In this document: positions 9,183 through 16,310 of the stretch, piece after piece
Layout of the letters: every line of letters begins with the position of its first letter
How positions within the stretch are numbered: the stretch's first letter is position 1
DNA from: an uncultured Oscillospiraceae bacterium
GTDB taxonomy: Bacteria > Bacillota > Clostridia > Oscillospirales > Oscillospiraceae
Length of the DNA: 64,000 nt
Assembly (NCBI GenBank): GCA_947626315.1
Contig: CANQRQ010000003.1
Coordinates: 62,001-126,000, forward strand
Direction of reading: 5' to 3'
Translations under genes and position numbers: made by a program
Notes under the pieces: generated by a model
The model's database searches: none
What the model was told of the DNA's origin: nothing
What the model saw: only the letters and a program-made list of their open reading frames with translations

Positions 9183-10187
9183 TCAAAATTTCCTCTCTGT
9201 TTCCCGGCTGGGCGTACCGTACAGAGCCGTATACATCTCCTCCATGGACTGAAACCGGTCCCTGGGGAAGAGATTCAGGGCCTTGGAAAGGTTCTCTCTC
9301 TGCCGGGGCGTGAGGGCCACGCCCGGCCAGAAGTCATAGTTTGGCGTTTCATCATTTTCATAGAAACGTTCCAGCGCGTTGTGCAGCAGGCTCCCGTTCA
9401 GGCAGTAGGTCATCAGAACGGCCAGCCCGTAGACATCGGTCCAGGGGCCCAGCCTTTTCGTTCCCTGTATCCGCTCCAGCGGGAAAAAGCGAGGGGGCGT
9501 AAACGGGCCGCTTGAGCCGCCCAGTTTATCCTCCACCTTCTGCTCGGTCATGTCCCAGCAGAAGGTGGGGATCCGCAGCTTCCCGTTTTCCACCATGATC
9601 TTATCCGGGGAAAATTCCGCCCGGTAGCGCCCCGCCCAGTGGAGAGCGGTCAGAACGCCGTACAGGGGCTCCGCCATGGGGAACAGCTCCTCCGGCGGGA
9701 TACGCCCGCCCCGCTCTTTCACATAGGCGCTGAGAGGCATCCCTTCATAGTCTGTCACATAGTACGCCGTGTTATTGGCCGGGAACAGGTCCCGGATGCC
9801 GACAGCGCCCGGTGGGTTCCCAATCCGGGCCGCCTCCAGCACCTGCGACAAAAATTTCAGCTCCAGCTCGTAATAGAGCTTCTCTTTCTTCTGATTGTAG
9901 AAGGTGGGCGCATCTCCGTCGCCGTCCAGGCCGCGGTGCGCCAGGATCTTGGAGAAAAACTCCACGACGACCACCAGCTTGTCCCGGCGCAGATCCCGGC
10001 TCAGATAGCGGAGCTGCAGGTTCTCCTCGTCCAGGACCCGGCCCAGCAAATAGCAGCCCGCCAGGATCGTGCCCGGCGGCAGATGGTAGAAGACGGGCAC
10101 ATAGTCTCCCGCTGCCCGGCCGCAGACAGGGCAGAGCCCGCCCTCCGGGACCGGGGACATGCACCAGGGGCAAAAACACGCATACAC
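9183..10187 (-). CDS. Zinc-ribbon pseudokinase, degenerate paralogue of the neighbouring kinase
   Basis: 334 residues from a GTG start with GAGGAGG upstream. The first 210 residues align without gaps to the downstream 1161-residue kinase, including the zinc ribbon C6, C9, C19, C22. Every catalytic landmark is lost: glycine loop GEGGFG becomes DEENLQ (53-58), lysine 75 is V, HRD 189-191 is RAE, N196 is K, and DFG 208-210 is TFC. Structural segments such as GGRIPPEELFPM are kept almost unchanged and the frame is intact. This is therefore a maintained pseudokinase, not decay. It has no membrane helix. It lies between the two active kinases, with gaps of 60 and 40 bases. By analogy with other pseudokinases it may be an allosteric activator, scaffold or decoy. 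Confidence 0.85.
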   Translation of the reverse strand: MYACFCPWCMSPVPEGGLCPVCGRAAGDYVPVFYHLPPGTILAGCYLLGRVLDEENLQLRYLSRDLRRDKLVVVVEFFSKILAHRGLDGDGDAPTFYNQKKEKLYYELELKFLSQVLEAARIGNPPGAVGIRDLFPANNTAYYVTDYEGMPLSAYVKERGGRIPPEELFPMAEPLYGVLTALHWAGRYRAEFSPDKIMVENGKLRIPTFCWDMTEQKVEDKLGGSSGPFTPPRFFPLERIQGTKRLGPWTDVYGLAVLMTYCLNGSLLHNALERFYENDETPNYDFWPGVALTPRQRENLSKALNLFPRDRFQSMEEMYTALYGTPSRETERKF

Positions 10188-10227
10188 AGGGGCAAGCCTC
10201 CTCTACAGAGCATCCTTCAGCGCCCTT

Positions 10228-11370
10228 TCATGTGAGGGCGAAGATCAGCAGCAGCACGGCGGCGCCGATCAAAATGCCCACCAAAAGCTTGTTTTCCCGC
10301 AGCCAGCGTCTGATCTTCTCCGCCGCCGTCTCCGGGACATAGGGCGGAATGGGGTCAGGCAGCGGCGAGGGAGGAGGGGGAGGTGGGGGAGGAGGCGGAG
10401 GCGGGAACCGGGCCAGAAACTCCTCTACGCTCTGGGGCCGGCTTTTGGGCTGGATCCCGAGGCCCCACATCAGAACCATCTGCTCCTCCTGGCCGATGTT
10501 CACCCCCAGAGCGGCGGGCGCTGGCAGAGGGTCCGGCTGCCCGTCCACGGAGGCCATCAGCCGGTCCGGCGCCGCGGGGGGCACCTTCCCGGTGATGCAG
10601 TAGAAAATCGTGGCGCACATGGCGTAAAGATCGGTGCAGGAGCTCTGGCCCTGGGTGGTGTACTGCTCCAGCGGGGCAAAGCCCGGCTTGAGCACAACGG
10701 TCATGGACCGGCCGTCCTCCATAGAGCGGGCGCTGCCAAAGTCCAGCAGCTTAAAGCGGCCGTCCGGAAGGCGCATGATATTGTCCGGGGCGATGTCCCG
10801 GTGCAGGACCCCCGCCTTGTGCAGACGGTCCAGGTCCTGCAGCAGGGGCAACATGTCTTTCATCAGCTTGTCGAAGGGCAGGGGACCCTGCCGCTCCACT
10901 ACCTCCTGCAGGGTGGAGCCGTTCAGGTACTCCATCACCATGTAGGCGGTGCCGTTGGTCTCAAAAAGGTCCTGGATCTGCACCACGGAGGGGATCTGCC
11001 CCGCCGCCCGGAGCATGCTGGCCTCGCTCAGAAAGCTGCGCAGGCCGTGGTTGTAGTTCTCCTCCATCTCCGGCAGGATGCTGACGCTCCCATCCGCGCC
11101 CCGCTGGGGCTGGCAGCGGACCGGGAAATACTCCTTGACGGCCACCATATGCCCGGCGTTCATGTCGCGGCCCACGTAGGTGATGCCGAAGCCCCCTTCG
11201 CCCTTGATGCGGCCGATCAGATAGCTGTGTCCGCTCTGGCCCTGAAGGGTCGTGCCAACGGGGAGCTGATGGCTGGCGTTTTCCTGGCCGGCCGGCTCCC
11301 CGCAGGAGGGGCAGAAGCCCGCTCCTGCCGGGAGCTTTTCCATGCAGCAAGGGCAATATTCCATTGCCAT
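10228..11370 (-). CDS. Ser/Thr protein kinase with zinc ribbon, polyproline linker and C-terminal membrane anchor
   Basis: 380 residues. The start is ATG 11370, one base after the upstream stop; GGGAGG overlaps the end of that gene. The zinc ribbon (C6, C9, C20, C23) is followed by an intact kinase domain: GEGGFG 57-62, K79, HRD 190-192, N197, DFG 210-212. A run of about 14 prolines near 326-339 leads to a single membrane helix at about 357-378 with almost nothing beyond it. The kinase is thus held at the inner face without an ectodomain. It could phosphorylate neighbours in the cluster or be driven by the sensor kinase next door. The polyproline tract could bind a partner but may only be a spacer. 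Confidence 0.9.
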   Translation of the reverse strand: MAMEYCPCCMEKLPAGAGFCPSCGEPAGQENASHQLPVGTTLQGQSGHSYLIGRIKGEGGFGITYVGRDMNAGHMVAVKEYFPVRCQPQRGADGSVSILPEMEENYNHGLRSFLSEASMLRAAGQIPSVVQIQDLFETNGTAYMVMEYLNGSTLQEVVERQGPLPFDKLMKDMLPLLQDLDRLHKAGVLHRDIAPDNIMRLPDGRFKLLDFGSARSMEDGRSMTVVLKPGFAPLEQYTTQGQSSCTDLYAMCATIFYCITGKVPPAAPDRLMASVDGQPDPLPAPAALGVNIGQEEQMVLMWGLGIQPKSRPQSVEEFLARFPPPPPPPPPPPPSPLPDPIPPYVPETAAEKIRRWLRENKLLVGILIGAAVLLLIFALT

Positions 11371-11371
11371 C

Positions 11372-12775
11372 TTACTTGCCTCCCTTGATCGCTATGGTGA
11401 AGCTCTCCTTCGGGGAACCCAGGTAAAAGACGTCTCCCTGATGCAGCTCTACGGCCTGGTTGCCCGCCAGACGGGTGCCGGGCTGGACATAGGTGCCGTG
11501 GGAGGAGCCCAGATCCTGCAGGAAGACCTTGCCGTCCTTGACCCAGAGCCCGCAGTGGCGGCCGCTGACGCCCGGCGTGTTCGCCGGGAACACAACGTTG
11601 CACCGCTGAGGGTCGCGGCCCAGAACCACCGGGCTGCTCTTGCGCAGCATGAAGCGCTGCCCGTTCAGCGTGCCGGAGACGCCCTGGATGCGGAAGCCGG
11701 AGTCGTCCGCGCCGGCGTTGGAGGACGCGGCGGAGACGGCGGGCACAGCCGGGGCCGTGGGCGGGAAGCTGGGAGCGGCCGCCGGGCCGGAGGGCGCGGT
11801 ATAGGCCGGCTGCTTAGCGGCGGCGGACTTGCGCTTCATGATCAGCACCACCGCCACCACGACCGCTATTACGGCCAGGGCCGCCACGACCGCCCAGATC
11901 ACCGGGAAGGTGGGAGTGGGTCCGGGTCCGGGAGTGGGTTCAGGGACGGGTTCCTCCGGCGCGGGGGTGGGCGTCGTATCATCGTGCAGGATGAAGGGCA
12001 CGCCGTTGCGCCGCAGGATCGTGATCGCCTCGTCGATGTTGACCGCGTAGTTCAGCGACTCTCCATCCGCGATAACGCCGCTGGTATTAATGCCGACCAC
12101 ATCGCCGTCATCGGTCACCATGGGACCGCCGGAATTGCCGTGGAAGATGTCAGTGTCCGTCTGGACTTGCCGGATGGAGGTGCCGTTCTCCGTAAAGAGC
12201 CGGCTGATGGTACCGGTGGTAATGGACATATCCTCCAAGCCCCACTGAGTAGTGGGGTTGACGGCCACATTGTCAGAGATACCGGGGAAGCCGAGGGCGT
12301 GGACCGTGGTCCCCACCATGTCGGAGGTCGGGATACGCAGCGCCAGCGGAACGCGCTGATCGGTGGGCTTTTCCAGCCGTAGCAGAGCCAGGTCCGCGGT
12401 TTCACTGTAGTCCACGACCTGGGCGCCCAGATAGGTGTCGTTGTCAAAATGCACACGGACAAGGCACCGGGCGACAGCTCCGGATTCAAAGGATATTAAT
12501 TTACCGGAGTTCCATTCCAGGTAAGTATCCACTACATGGTGGTTGGTGATCAGGTATTCCGGATCTTTGCCTTCTTCGCCTATAAAGAAGCCGGAGCCGG
12601 AACTGTAGGGAATGGTGCCGACATCTAGTATATCAAGGTAGATGGCCACAACGGCCACACCGTTGCGGGCCTGGTTGTAGCTGGAAACCTCTCCGCCGGC
12701 TGCGGCGGCAGCCGGGACCAGCAGCGTGCAGAACAGGCACAGGCAGAGCGCCAGAGCGAATAACCTCTTTTTCAT
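11372..12775 (-). CDS. HtrA/trypsin-like membrane serine protease with C-terminal FHA domain
   Basis: 467 residues with a signal peptide (about 1-25). The protease domain outside the cell has H80 (TNHHV), D128 (TADLALL) and S215 (GNSGGP), a complete S1C-type triad. No PDZ domain is seen. A Pro-rich linker leads to a membrane helix at about 291-315, then a linker and a cytosolic FHA domain at about 375-460 (GRDPQR, SGRHC, SSHGTY). The FHA end should bind phosphothreonine made by the cluster kinases, so phosphorylation inside could recruit or control a protease outside, or the reverse. The start ATG follows AAGGAG. The gene is followed one base later by a kinase. Domain calls are strong; the direction of signalling is inference. 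Confidence 0.9.
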   Translation of the reverse strand: MKKRLFALALCLCLFCTLLVPAAAAAGGEVSSYNQARNGVAVVAIYLDILDVGTIPYSSGSGFFIGEEGKDPEYLITNHHVVDTYLEWNSGKLISFESGAVARCLVRVHFDNDTYLGAQVVDYSETADLALLRLEKPTDQRVPLALRIPTSDMVGTTVHALGFPGISDNVAVNPTTQWGLEDMSITTGTISRLFTENGTSIRQVQTDTDIFHGNSGGPMVTDDGDVVGINTSGVIADGESLNYAVNIDEAITILRRNGVPFILHDDTTPTPAPEEPVPEPTPGPGPTPTFPVIWAVVAALAVIAVVVAVVLIMKRKSAAAKQPAYTAPSGPAAAPSFPPTAPAVPAVSAASSNAGADDSGFRIQGVSGTLNGQRFMLRKSSPVVLGRDPQRCNVVFPANTPGVSGRHCGLWVKDGKVFLQDLGSSHGTYVQPGTRLAGNQAVELHQGDVFYLGSPKESFTIAIKGGK

Positions 12776-12836
12776 ATGCTTTTCTCCTTCTTTTCTCTTT
12801 TTTTTGATCTGTTTTATCCTGATTTTATAAAGAGCA

Positions 12837-13550
12837 TTATATGTCCAGCCAGACGGCTGCGGCGGTGTTGTTGTCGTTATCGGGGGGGACGCGGCTTATA
12901 AGCAGGGCGCGCATGGCGTCCAGCCAGGCCTGGGGGCTCCGGGACGCCTGGAGCGTCTGCTCCATCTCCCGCTCCACTACATACTCCCAGAACCCGTCGG
13001 AGCAGAGCAGGAACGCGTGCCGCCCGGGGGGGAGCCACTTTTCGCCCGTGTCCACGGTGAGGCCCCCCTCGGCGCCCAGGGCCCGGAAGATCCGGCTCCG
13101 GTCCTCGTGGAAGCGGATCTGCTCGGGGCTGATCTGCCCCAGGGCCACGGCGATCTGGGAGGCGCTGTGATCCTGGGTCTGGTAGACGATGGAGCCGTTC
13201 TGGAAATGGTACAGCCGGCTGTCCCCCACGTGGGCCCAGTCCATGCGCCCCTGCTCCAGCAGCAGCACCGCCACGGTGGACTTCATTTTGCAGGCGGCGG
13301 TCTGCATGGAGAGGACCGTCCGGTGGGCCGCCTGTACCAGCTCCGTCAGGGAAGCGGGGGTGGAGCTGCCCGTCCAGCCCTCCAGGATCGTCCTGGCGGC
13401 CGCCTGGGAGGCCCGGTCGCCTCCGCCGTGGCCGCCCAGGCCGTCCGCTACCAGCACGCAGGCCCGGTCGCTGCCGATGGTCCGGATGCCCACGGTGTCC
13501 TCGTTGCAGGGGCGTCCGCCGATATCGGAGTAGCTTGCGGTTAAAATCAA
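12837..13550 (-). CDS. PP2C-family protein phosphatase (soluble)
   Basis: 237 residues, about the size of a minimal bacterial PP2C. Metal-binding motifs are present: NED near residue 16, DGLGGH near 37-42, a GDSR motif near 107, SDGF near 186 and DNNTA near the C-terminus. It should remove phosphate from Ser/Thr residues placed by the cluster kinases, using two Mn/Mg ions. The start is taken as TTG 13550 because AAGGAGG lies upstream inside the last codons of the preceding gene and no better start exists. Only five bases separate it from the membrane PP2C upstream, so the two are translationally linked. It has no membrane segment. Confidence 0.9.
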   Translation of the reverse strand: MILTASYSDIGGRPCNEDTVGIRTIGSDRACVLVADGLGGHGGGDRASQAAARTILEGWTGSSTPASLTELVQAAHRTVLSMQTAACKMKSTVAVLLLEQGRMDWAHVGDSRLYHFQNGSIVYQTQDHSASQIAVALGQISPEQIRFHEDRSRIFRALGAEGGLTVDTGEKWLPPGRHAFLLCSDGFWEYVVEREMEQTLQASRSPQAWLDAMRALLISRVPPDNDNNTAAAVWLDI

Positions 13551-13555
13551 GAGGA

Positions 13556-14587
13556 TCAGTCCTCCTTTTCCTCAGAATCGGACAGCCCCCCCACGCACTG
13601 GAGGATGATGCCCGTGTAGTTGTCCTGGTTCACATAGCCCTTGCCGGCGATCAGCTCGTTGAGCCGGTTGGCGGCCTCCTCCGCGTCCCCCGCCAGGGCG
13701 GCGCAGAGCTCGTCCGGCTCCAGGGCGTTGTAGATGCCGTCGCTCATGAGGATGAATTTATCCCCGGGCCGCGCGGTCACAGGCTCGGCAGGGATGTCGA
13801 TATACTTCACCTGGCCCATGCCTACGAAGCTCACAAGCCCGCCGCCCCGCTCGTCCGCGTAGGCCTCCTGGAGGGAGATCTCCCCGTTGACGGCCCGCAG
13901 CGCCAGATCGTTGCGGAAGATGTGCTCCCGGTTCAGAAGCATCAGAGCCCCGTCCCGCAGGAGATAGATGTGGCTGTCCCCCAGGGAGAGGAAGCTGAAG
14001 CGCCCGTCCTTCAGCAGGCCGATGGCCAGGGTGGACCCGCTCTTGCGCAGGCCCTCCTCCCCCAGCATACGGTTCACCTGCTGCACCGCCTGCCGGGTCA
14101 GCTCCAGCAGCTGCCACTCCGGCTCCTCCGGCGGCAGATAGGGGAAGGCACCCAGGATCGTCTCCACGGTGGCCATGCTGACCTTGTCGCCGTCCTCCAG
14201 GCCGCCCATGCCGTCGGCCACGATGGCCAGCAGGCCGTGGCTCGGGATCAGCGCCGGGTCAGACACGGCAAAGCAGTCCTGCTGGTACTCCCGGGCCCCC
14301 TGGGCGTGGAGCTTACCCACCTTGATCTGGGCGACCTCCGCGAACCCGGCGGACTCGGCGGGCGGCTCTGCCGGGCGCAGCTTTTTGCGCAGGCGGCTGT
14401 TTTTGATCAGCAGAAGGACCACCGCCAGGGCCAGCACGGCCGCCAGCGCGGCCAGGGCGATCGTCAGGACCGGCGGCAGAGAGAGCAGCGCCGGCCCCGC
14501 GGCCGCCGGAGCGGCCTCCGCCGCCAGGTCAGGGGAGGGGGCGGCTGTCACCTGCGCCCCCAAAAGGCTGAGTTGTCCTTGTGTCAT
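13556..14587 (-). CDS. PP2C-like protein phosphatase with N-terminal membrane anchor
   Basis: 343 residues. An Ala/Pro-rich start and one membrane helix (about 37-62) followed by a basic stretch (RLRKK) place the phosphatase domain in the cytosol. PP2C motifs: QQD near 98, DGMGG near 121, GDSH near 202, SDGIY near 280 and a late DNYTG. The usual GDSR arginine is H here and the final motif is DNYT, not DNxT, so specificity may differ from the soluble copy next door. Start ATG 14587 has GGAG upstream and lies nine bases after the preceding stop. A membrane and a soluble phosphatase side by side parallel the membrane and soluble kinase-fold proteins of the cluster. Confidence 0.88.
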   Translation of the reverse strand: MTQGQLSLLGAQVTAAPSPDLAAEAAPAAAGPALLSLPPVLTIALAALAAVLALAVVLLLIKNSRLRKKLRPAEPPAESAGFAEVAQIKVGKLHAQGAREYQQDCFAVSDPALIPSHGLLAIVADGMGGLEDGDKVSMATVETILGAFPYLPPEEPEWQLLELTRQAVQQVNRMLGEEGLRKSGSTLAIGLLKDGRFSFLSLGDSHIYLLRDGALMLLNREHIFRNDLALRAVNGEISLQEAYADERGGGLVSFVGMGQVKYIDIPAEPVTARPGDKFILMSDGIYNALEPDELCAALAGDAEEAANRLNELIAGKGYVNQDNYTGIILQCVGGLSDSEEKED

Positions 14588-14596
14588 GGCGGTCTC

Positions 14597-15325
14597 CTAC
14601 TTGTTCGAGTTGTTCCAGGAGAAGTGCTCCCCGCACAGGCCTACAAACAGCAACTCCGTGGTGCCGATGGTGATGCGGTCAAAGTCGTGCAGCTCCGTGC
14701 CGCCGCCGATCACCGGCAGGTCGTTGACCAGCAGCACGTTTTTCCCCTGTTCGTGGGCGATGTAAAAACGGTTGGTCTGGGGGACGTAGGTGATGTTGGA
14801 ATCCCGCTCCCCGGAGATGGTCTGGTCGCCCCGGATGCAGATGTCGCCCGTCTCCCGGCCGATGTAATTGTAGCCGGTATGGATCCGGAAATCGGTGCCC
14901 CGGCAGGGGCCGTTCACCGCCACCAGCCAGCCCACCACGGGAGAGGGAGCCCCCGCGGGCGTGGCGCTGTCCACAAACTGGGTCTGGCTCATGCGGGAGG
15001 AGAGGCCGCTCATCTGCTCAGGGGTCTTCGTCTGGGCAAAGCTGCCGTTCACGGACGGCTGCCCCGGATACGAGGTGGGAGCGGCCGCCAGCGGGTCGAT
15101 GGTTTCGGAGAAGTTGCCCTGAAGGCCGCTGACCGTGCCGGGGTAGGCAGTGGCAAAGTCGGCAGGGTTGGAGACGCCGCCAGGGTTGGGGAAGCCGCCA
15201 TAGGGGTCCTGGGTGGGCGCGAAGCCGGCCTTCCCGCCGCAGAAGGGGCAGGTGGCGTCCTTGATCGCGTCGTAAAAATTGTGGCACACAGGGCAGGGGA
15301 CGATTTTCTGATGGATTTCAGCCAT
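14597..15325 (-). CDS. Zinc-ribbon protein with C-terminal FHA-like domain
   Basis: 242 residues. The start is supported by AGGAGG nine bases upstream. The N-terminal zinc ribbon has CPVC and CPFC pairs. A Gly/Pro/Ser/Thr-rich, probably disordered linker (about 40-125) follows, then a beta-rich FHA-like domain (about 130-235) with YIGRETGDI and a late INGT-like region. The canonical SxxH is less clear (SGERDSNI). It could be a phosphopeptide-binding adaptor, or its Thr-rich linker could be a kinase substrate. It lies between the DUF805-FHA gene and the phosphatases. Nothing suggests enzyme activity. Confidence 0.78.
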   Translation of the reverse strand: MAEIHQKIVPCPVCHNFYDAIKDATCPFCGGKAGFAPTQDPYGGFPNPGGVSNPADFATAYPGTVSGLQGNFSETIDPLAAAPTSYPGQPSVNGSFAQTKTPEQMSGLSSRMSQTQFVDSATPAGAPSPVVGWLVAVNGPCRGTDFRIHTGYNYIGRETGDICIRGDQTISGERDSNITYVPQTNRFYIAHEQGKNVLLVNDLPVIGGGTELHDFDRITIGTTELLFVGLCGEHFSWNNSNK

Positions 15326-15355
15326 GATGGAATACCTCCTGTTTTTTTCCTCTTT

Positions 15356-16048
15356 TTATTGTACAACTATTTGGAATAACAATTTTGGGGAGCCCAGGGA
15401 GAAGCGGGTGCCCGCGGCCACCGGCTCCGGATAGTGGGGGACCAGGCGTTTCCCGTCCCCGGTGTAGGTGCCGTAGGTGGAGCCCAGATCCACCAGCTCC
15501 GGCACGCCCTGGTTGTAGCGCAGCAGGCAGTGATTGCCGCTGAGGCCGGGGGTCCCGTCGGGCATCCGCACCGAGCAGTTGGGATTGCGGCCGAACAGCA
15601 GGCCCTGGCTGCCCAGGGGATAGGTCTGCCCCTGGAGGGGCCCGGCCAGGCAGCGGACCGCCAGGCTGCCCATGGCCGCCGGCTGCGGGGAAACCGGCCA
15701 GACCGGGGCGGCCGCCCCCTTCGGGTTGGGGCCGTAGCGGTTGGCGCCGGGGGCGCTGTCCTGGGCGAACCAGACGATCAGCAGGATCTCGCCCACCAGG
15801 GGGACGAGCATCAGAAACAGGTAAGCGCCGCTGCGCCCCGTGTCGTGCAGGCGGCGGGCGCCGACGGCCAGGGTGGGGACCAGCACCGCCAGAGAATAGA
15901 GCATGGACACCGGGGCCAGGGGCGTATAGAGAAAGACGGAGACAATGGCGTTGAGCAGGGCGAAGTACCAGTACTCGCTTCGCCGGGCGCGGCCGCTGAA
16001 ATTCGCGTAGTTCCGGAACACGTGCTGCAGAGCCTGAGAGAAATTCAC
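15356..16048 (-). CDS. DUF805 membrane protein with C-terminal FHA domain
   Basis: 230 residues from GTG 16048. That start is chosen over an ATG at 16123 because GGAAGGGAGG precedes it and the protein then begins as DUF805 proteins usually do (NFSQALQHVFRNYANFSGRA). The DUF805 part has about four hydrophobic segments (residues 20-105) and the family signatures RARRSEYWYF and ARRLHDTGRSG. The FHA domain (about 130-225) has GRNPNC, SGNHC and GSTYGTY, with the pThr-binding R, S and H intact. It is the first gene of the nine-gene cluster, so its level may set the operon. Probable role: membrane-bound docking site for phosphorylated partners. DUF805 itself has no firmly known function. Confidence 0.85.
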   Translation of the reverse strand: MNFSQALQHVFRNYANFSGRARRSEYWYFALLNAIVSVFLYTPLAPVSMLYSLAVLVPTLAVGARRLHDTGRSGAYLFLMLVPLVGEILLIVWFAQDSAPGANRYGPNPKGAAAPVWPVSPQPAAMGSLAVRCLAGPLQGQTYPLGSQGLLFGRNPNCSVRMPDGTPGLSGNHCLLRYNQGVPELVDLGSTYGTYTGDGKRLVPHYPEPVAAGTRFSLGSPKLLFQIVVQ

Positions 16049-16160
16049 GGGGAGCCCTCCCTTCCTTGCCGGGATTTGATTTCCAGTCAATATTTTACAA
16101 GCTTTATTTTGCCGTTTGTCCATGTTCTTTCCCTGGGGTGACGGAAAAGATTAAAAGCTT

Positions 16161-16188
16161 AAAATAGGAAAAGTATCTTGATTTTCAA
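16161..16188 (-). promoter_or_regulatory. Candidate promoter of the phospho-signalling cluster
   Basis: On the minus strand: -35 TTGAAA, a 16-base spacer, -10 TATTTT, upstream of GTG 16048. Its -35 overlaps the -35 of the divergent promoter, so the two could compete or share a regulator. The match is modest. Confidence 0.3.
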
Positions 16189-16207
16189 CATAGGTACGTT
16201 GTATAAT
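16178..16207 (+). promoter_or_regulatory. Promoter of the coiled-coil protein and signal peptidase operon
   Basis: TTGATT, 18 bases, TATAAT. It is the best sigma-A-type match in this divergent intergenic region, about 100 bases ahead of the start at 16311. Confidence 0.6.
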
Positions 16208-16221
16208 AATATGAGATGCAT

Positions 16222-16290
16222 AATTATGGCGATCCATGCCTGTTTGCCAGGCCGGAAGGCGCGAAGCGGCTTCTCCGGCCCGCCATATTT
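16222..16290 (+). promoter_or_regulatory. Structured 5' leader (possible cis-acting RNA)
   Basis: Inside the predicted 5' UTR an outer stem (AATTATGGCG with CGCCATATTT, one mismatch) encloses two competing hairpins. One is GCCTG/CAGGC (16238-16252). The other is a longer GC-rich hairpin from 16250 to 16280 (GGCCGGA against TCCGGCC, inner CGC-GAA-GCG). The two share bases 16250-16252, so they are mutually exclusive, as in a switch. It matches no riboswitch class I can name. No terminator-like T-run follows; the ribosome site GGTGA (16300-16304) is ten bases beyond the outer stem. Confidence 0.4.
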
Positions 16291-16310
16291 GTAAAAGCTG
16301 GTGACAAAGA

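Noticed and set aside
5709-9515. Very long plus-strand open frame opposite the kinases
   Set aside because: It has no ribosome site, a low-complexity translation (Gly/Ala/Val/Gln-rich) and lies exactly opposite clearly real kinase genes. It is a shadow of GC-rich codon bias.
16222-16290. Resemblance to small SRP RNA (CTGTTTGCCAGG, GGCCGGAAGG)
   Set aside because: The invariant SRP loop bases (GUCAGG and AGCAGCC around the GGAA tetraloop) are missing and the pairing is different. Kept only as an unassigned structured leader.
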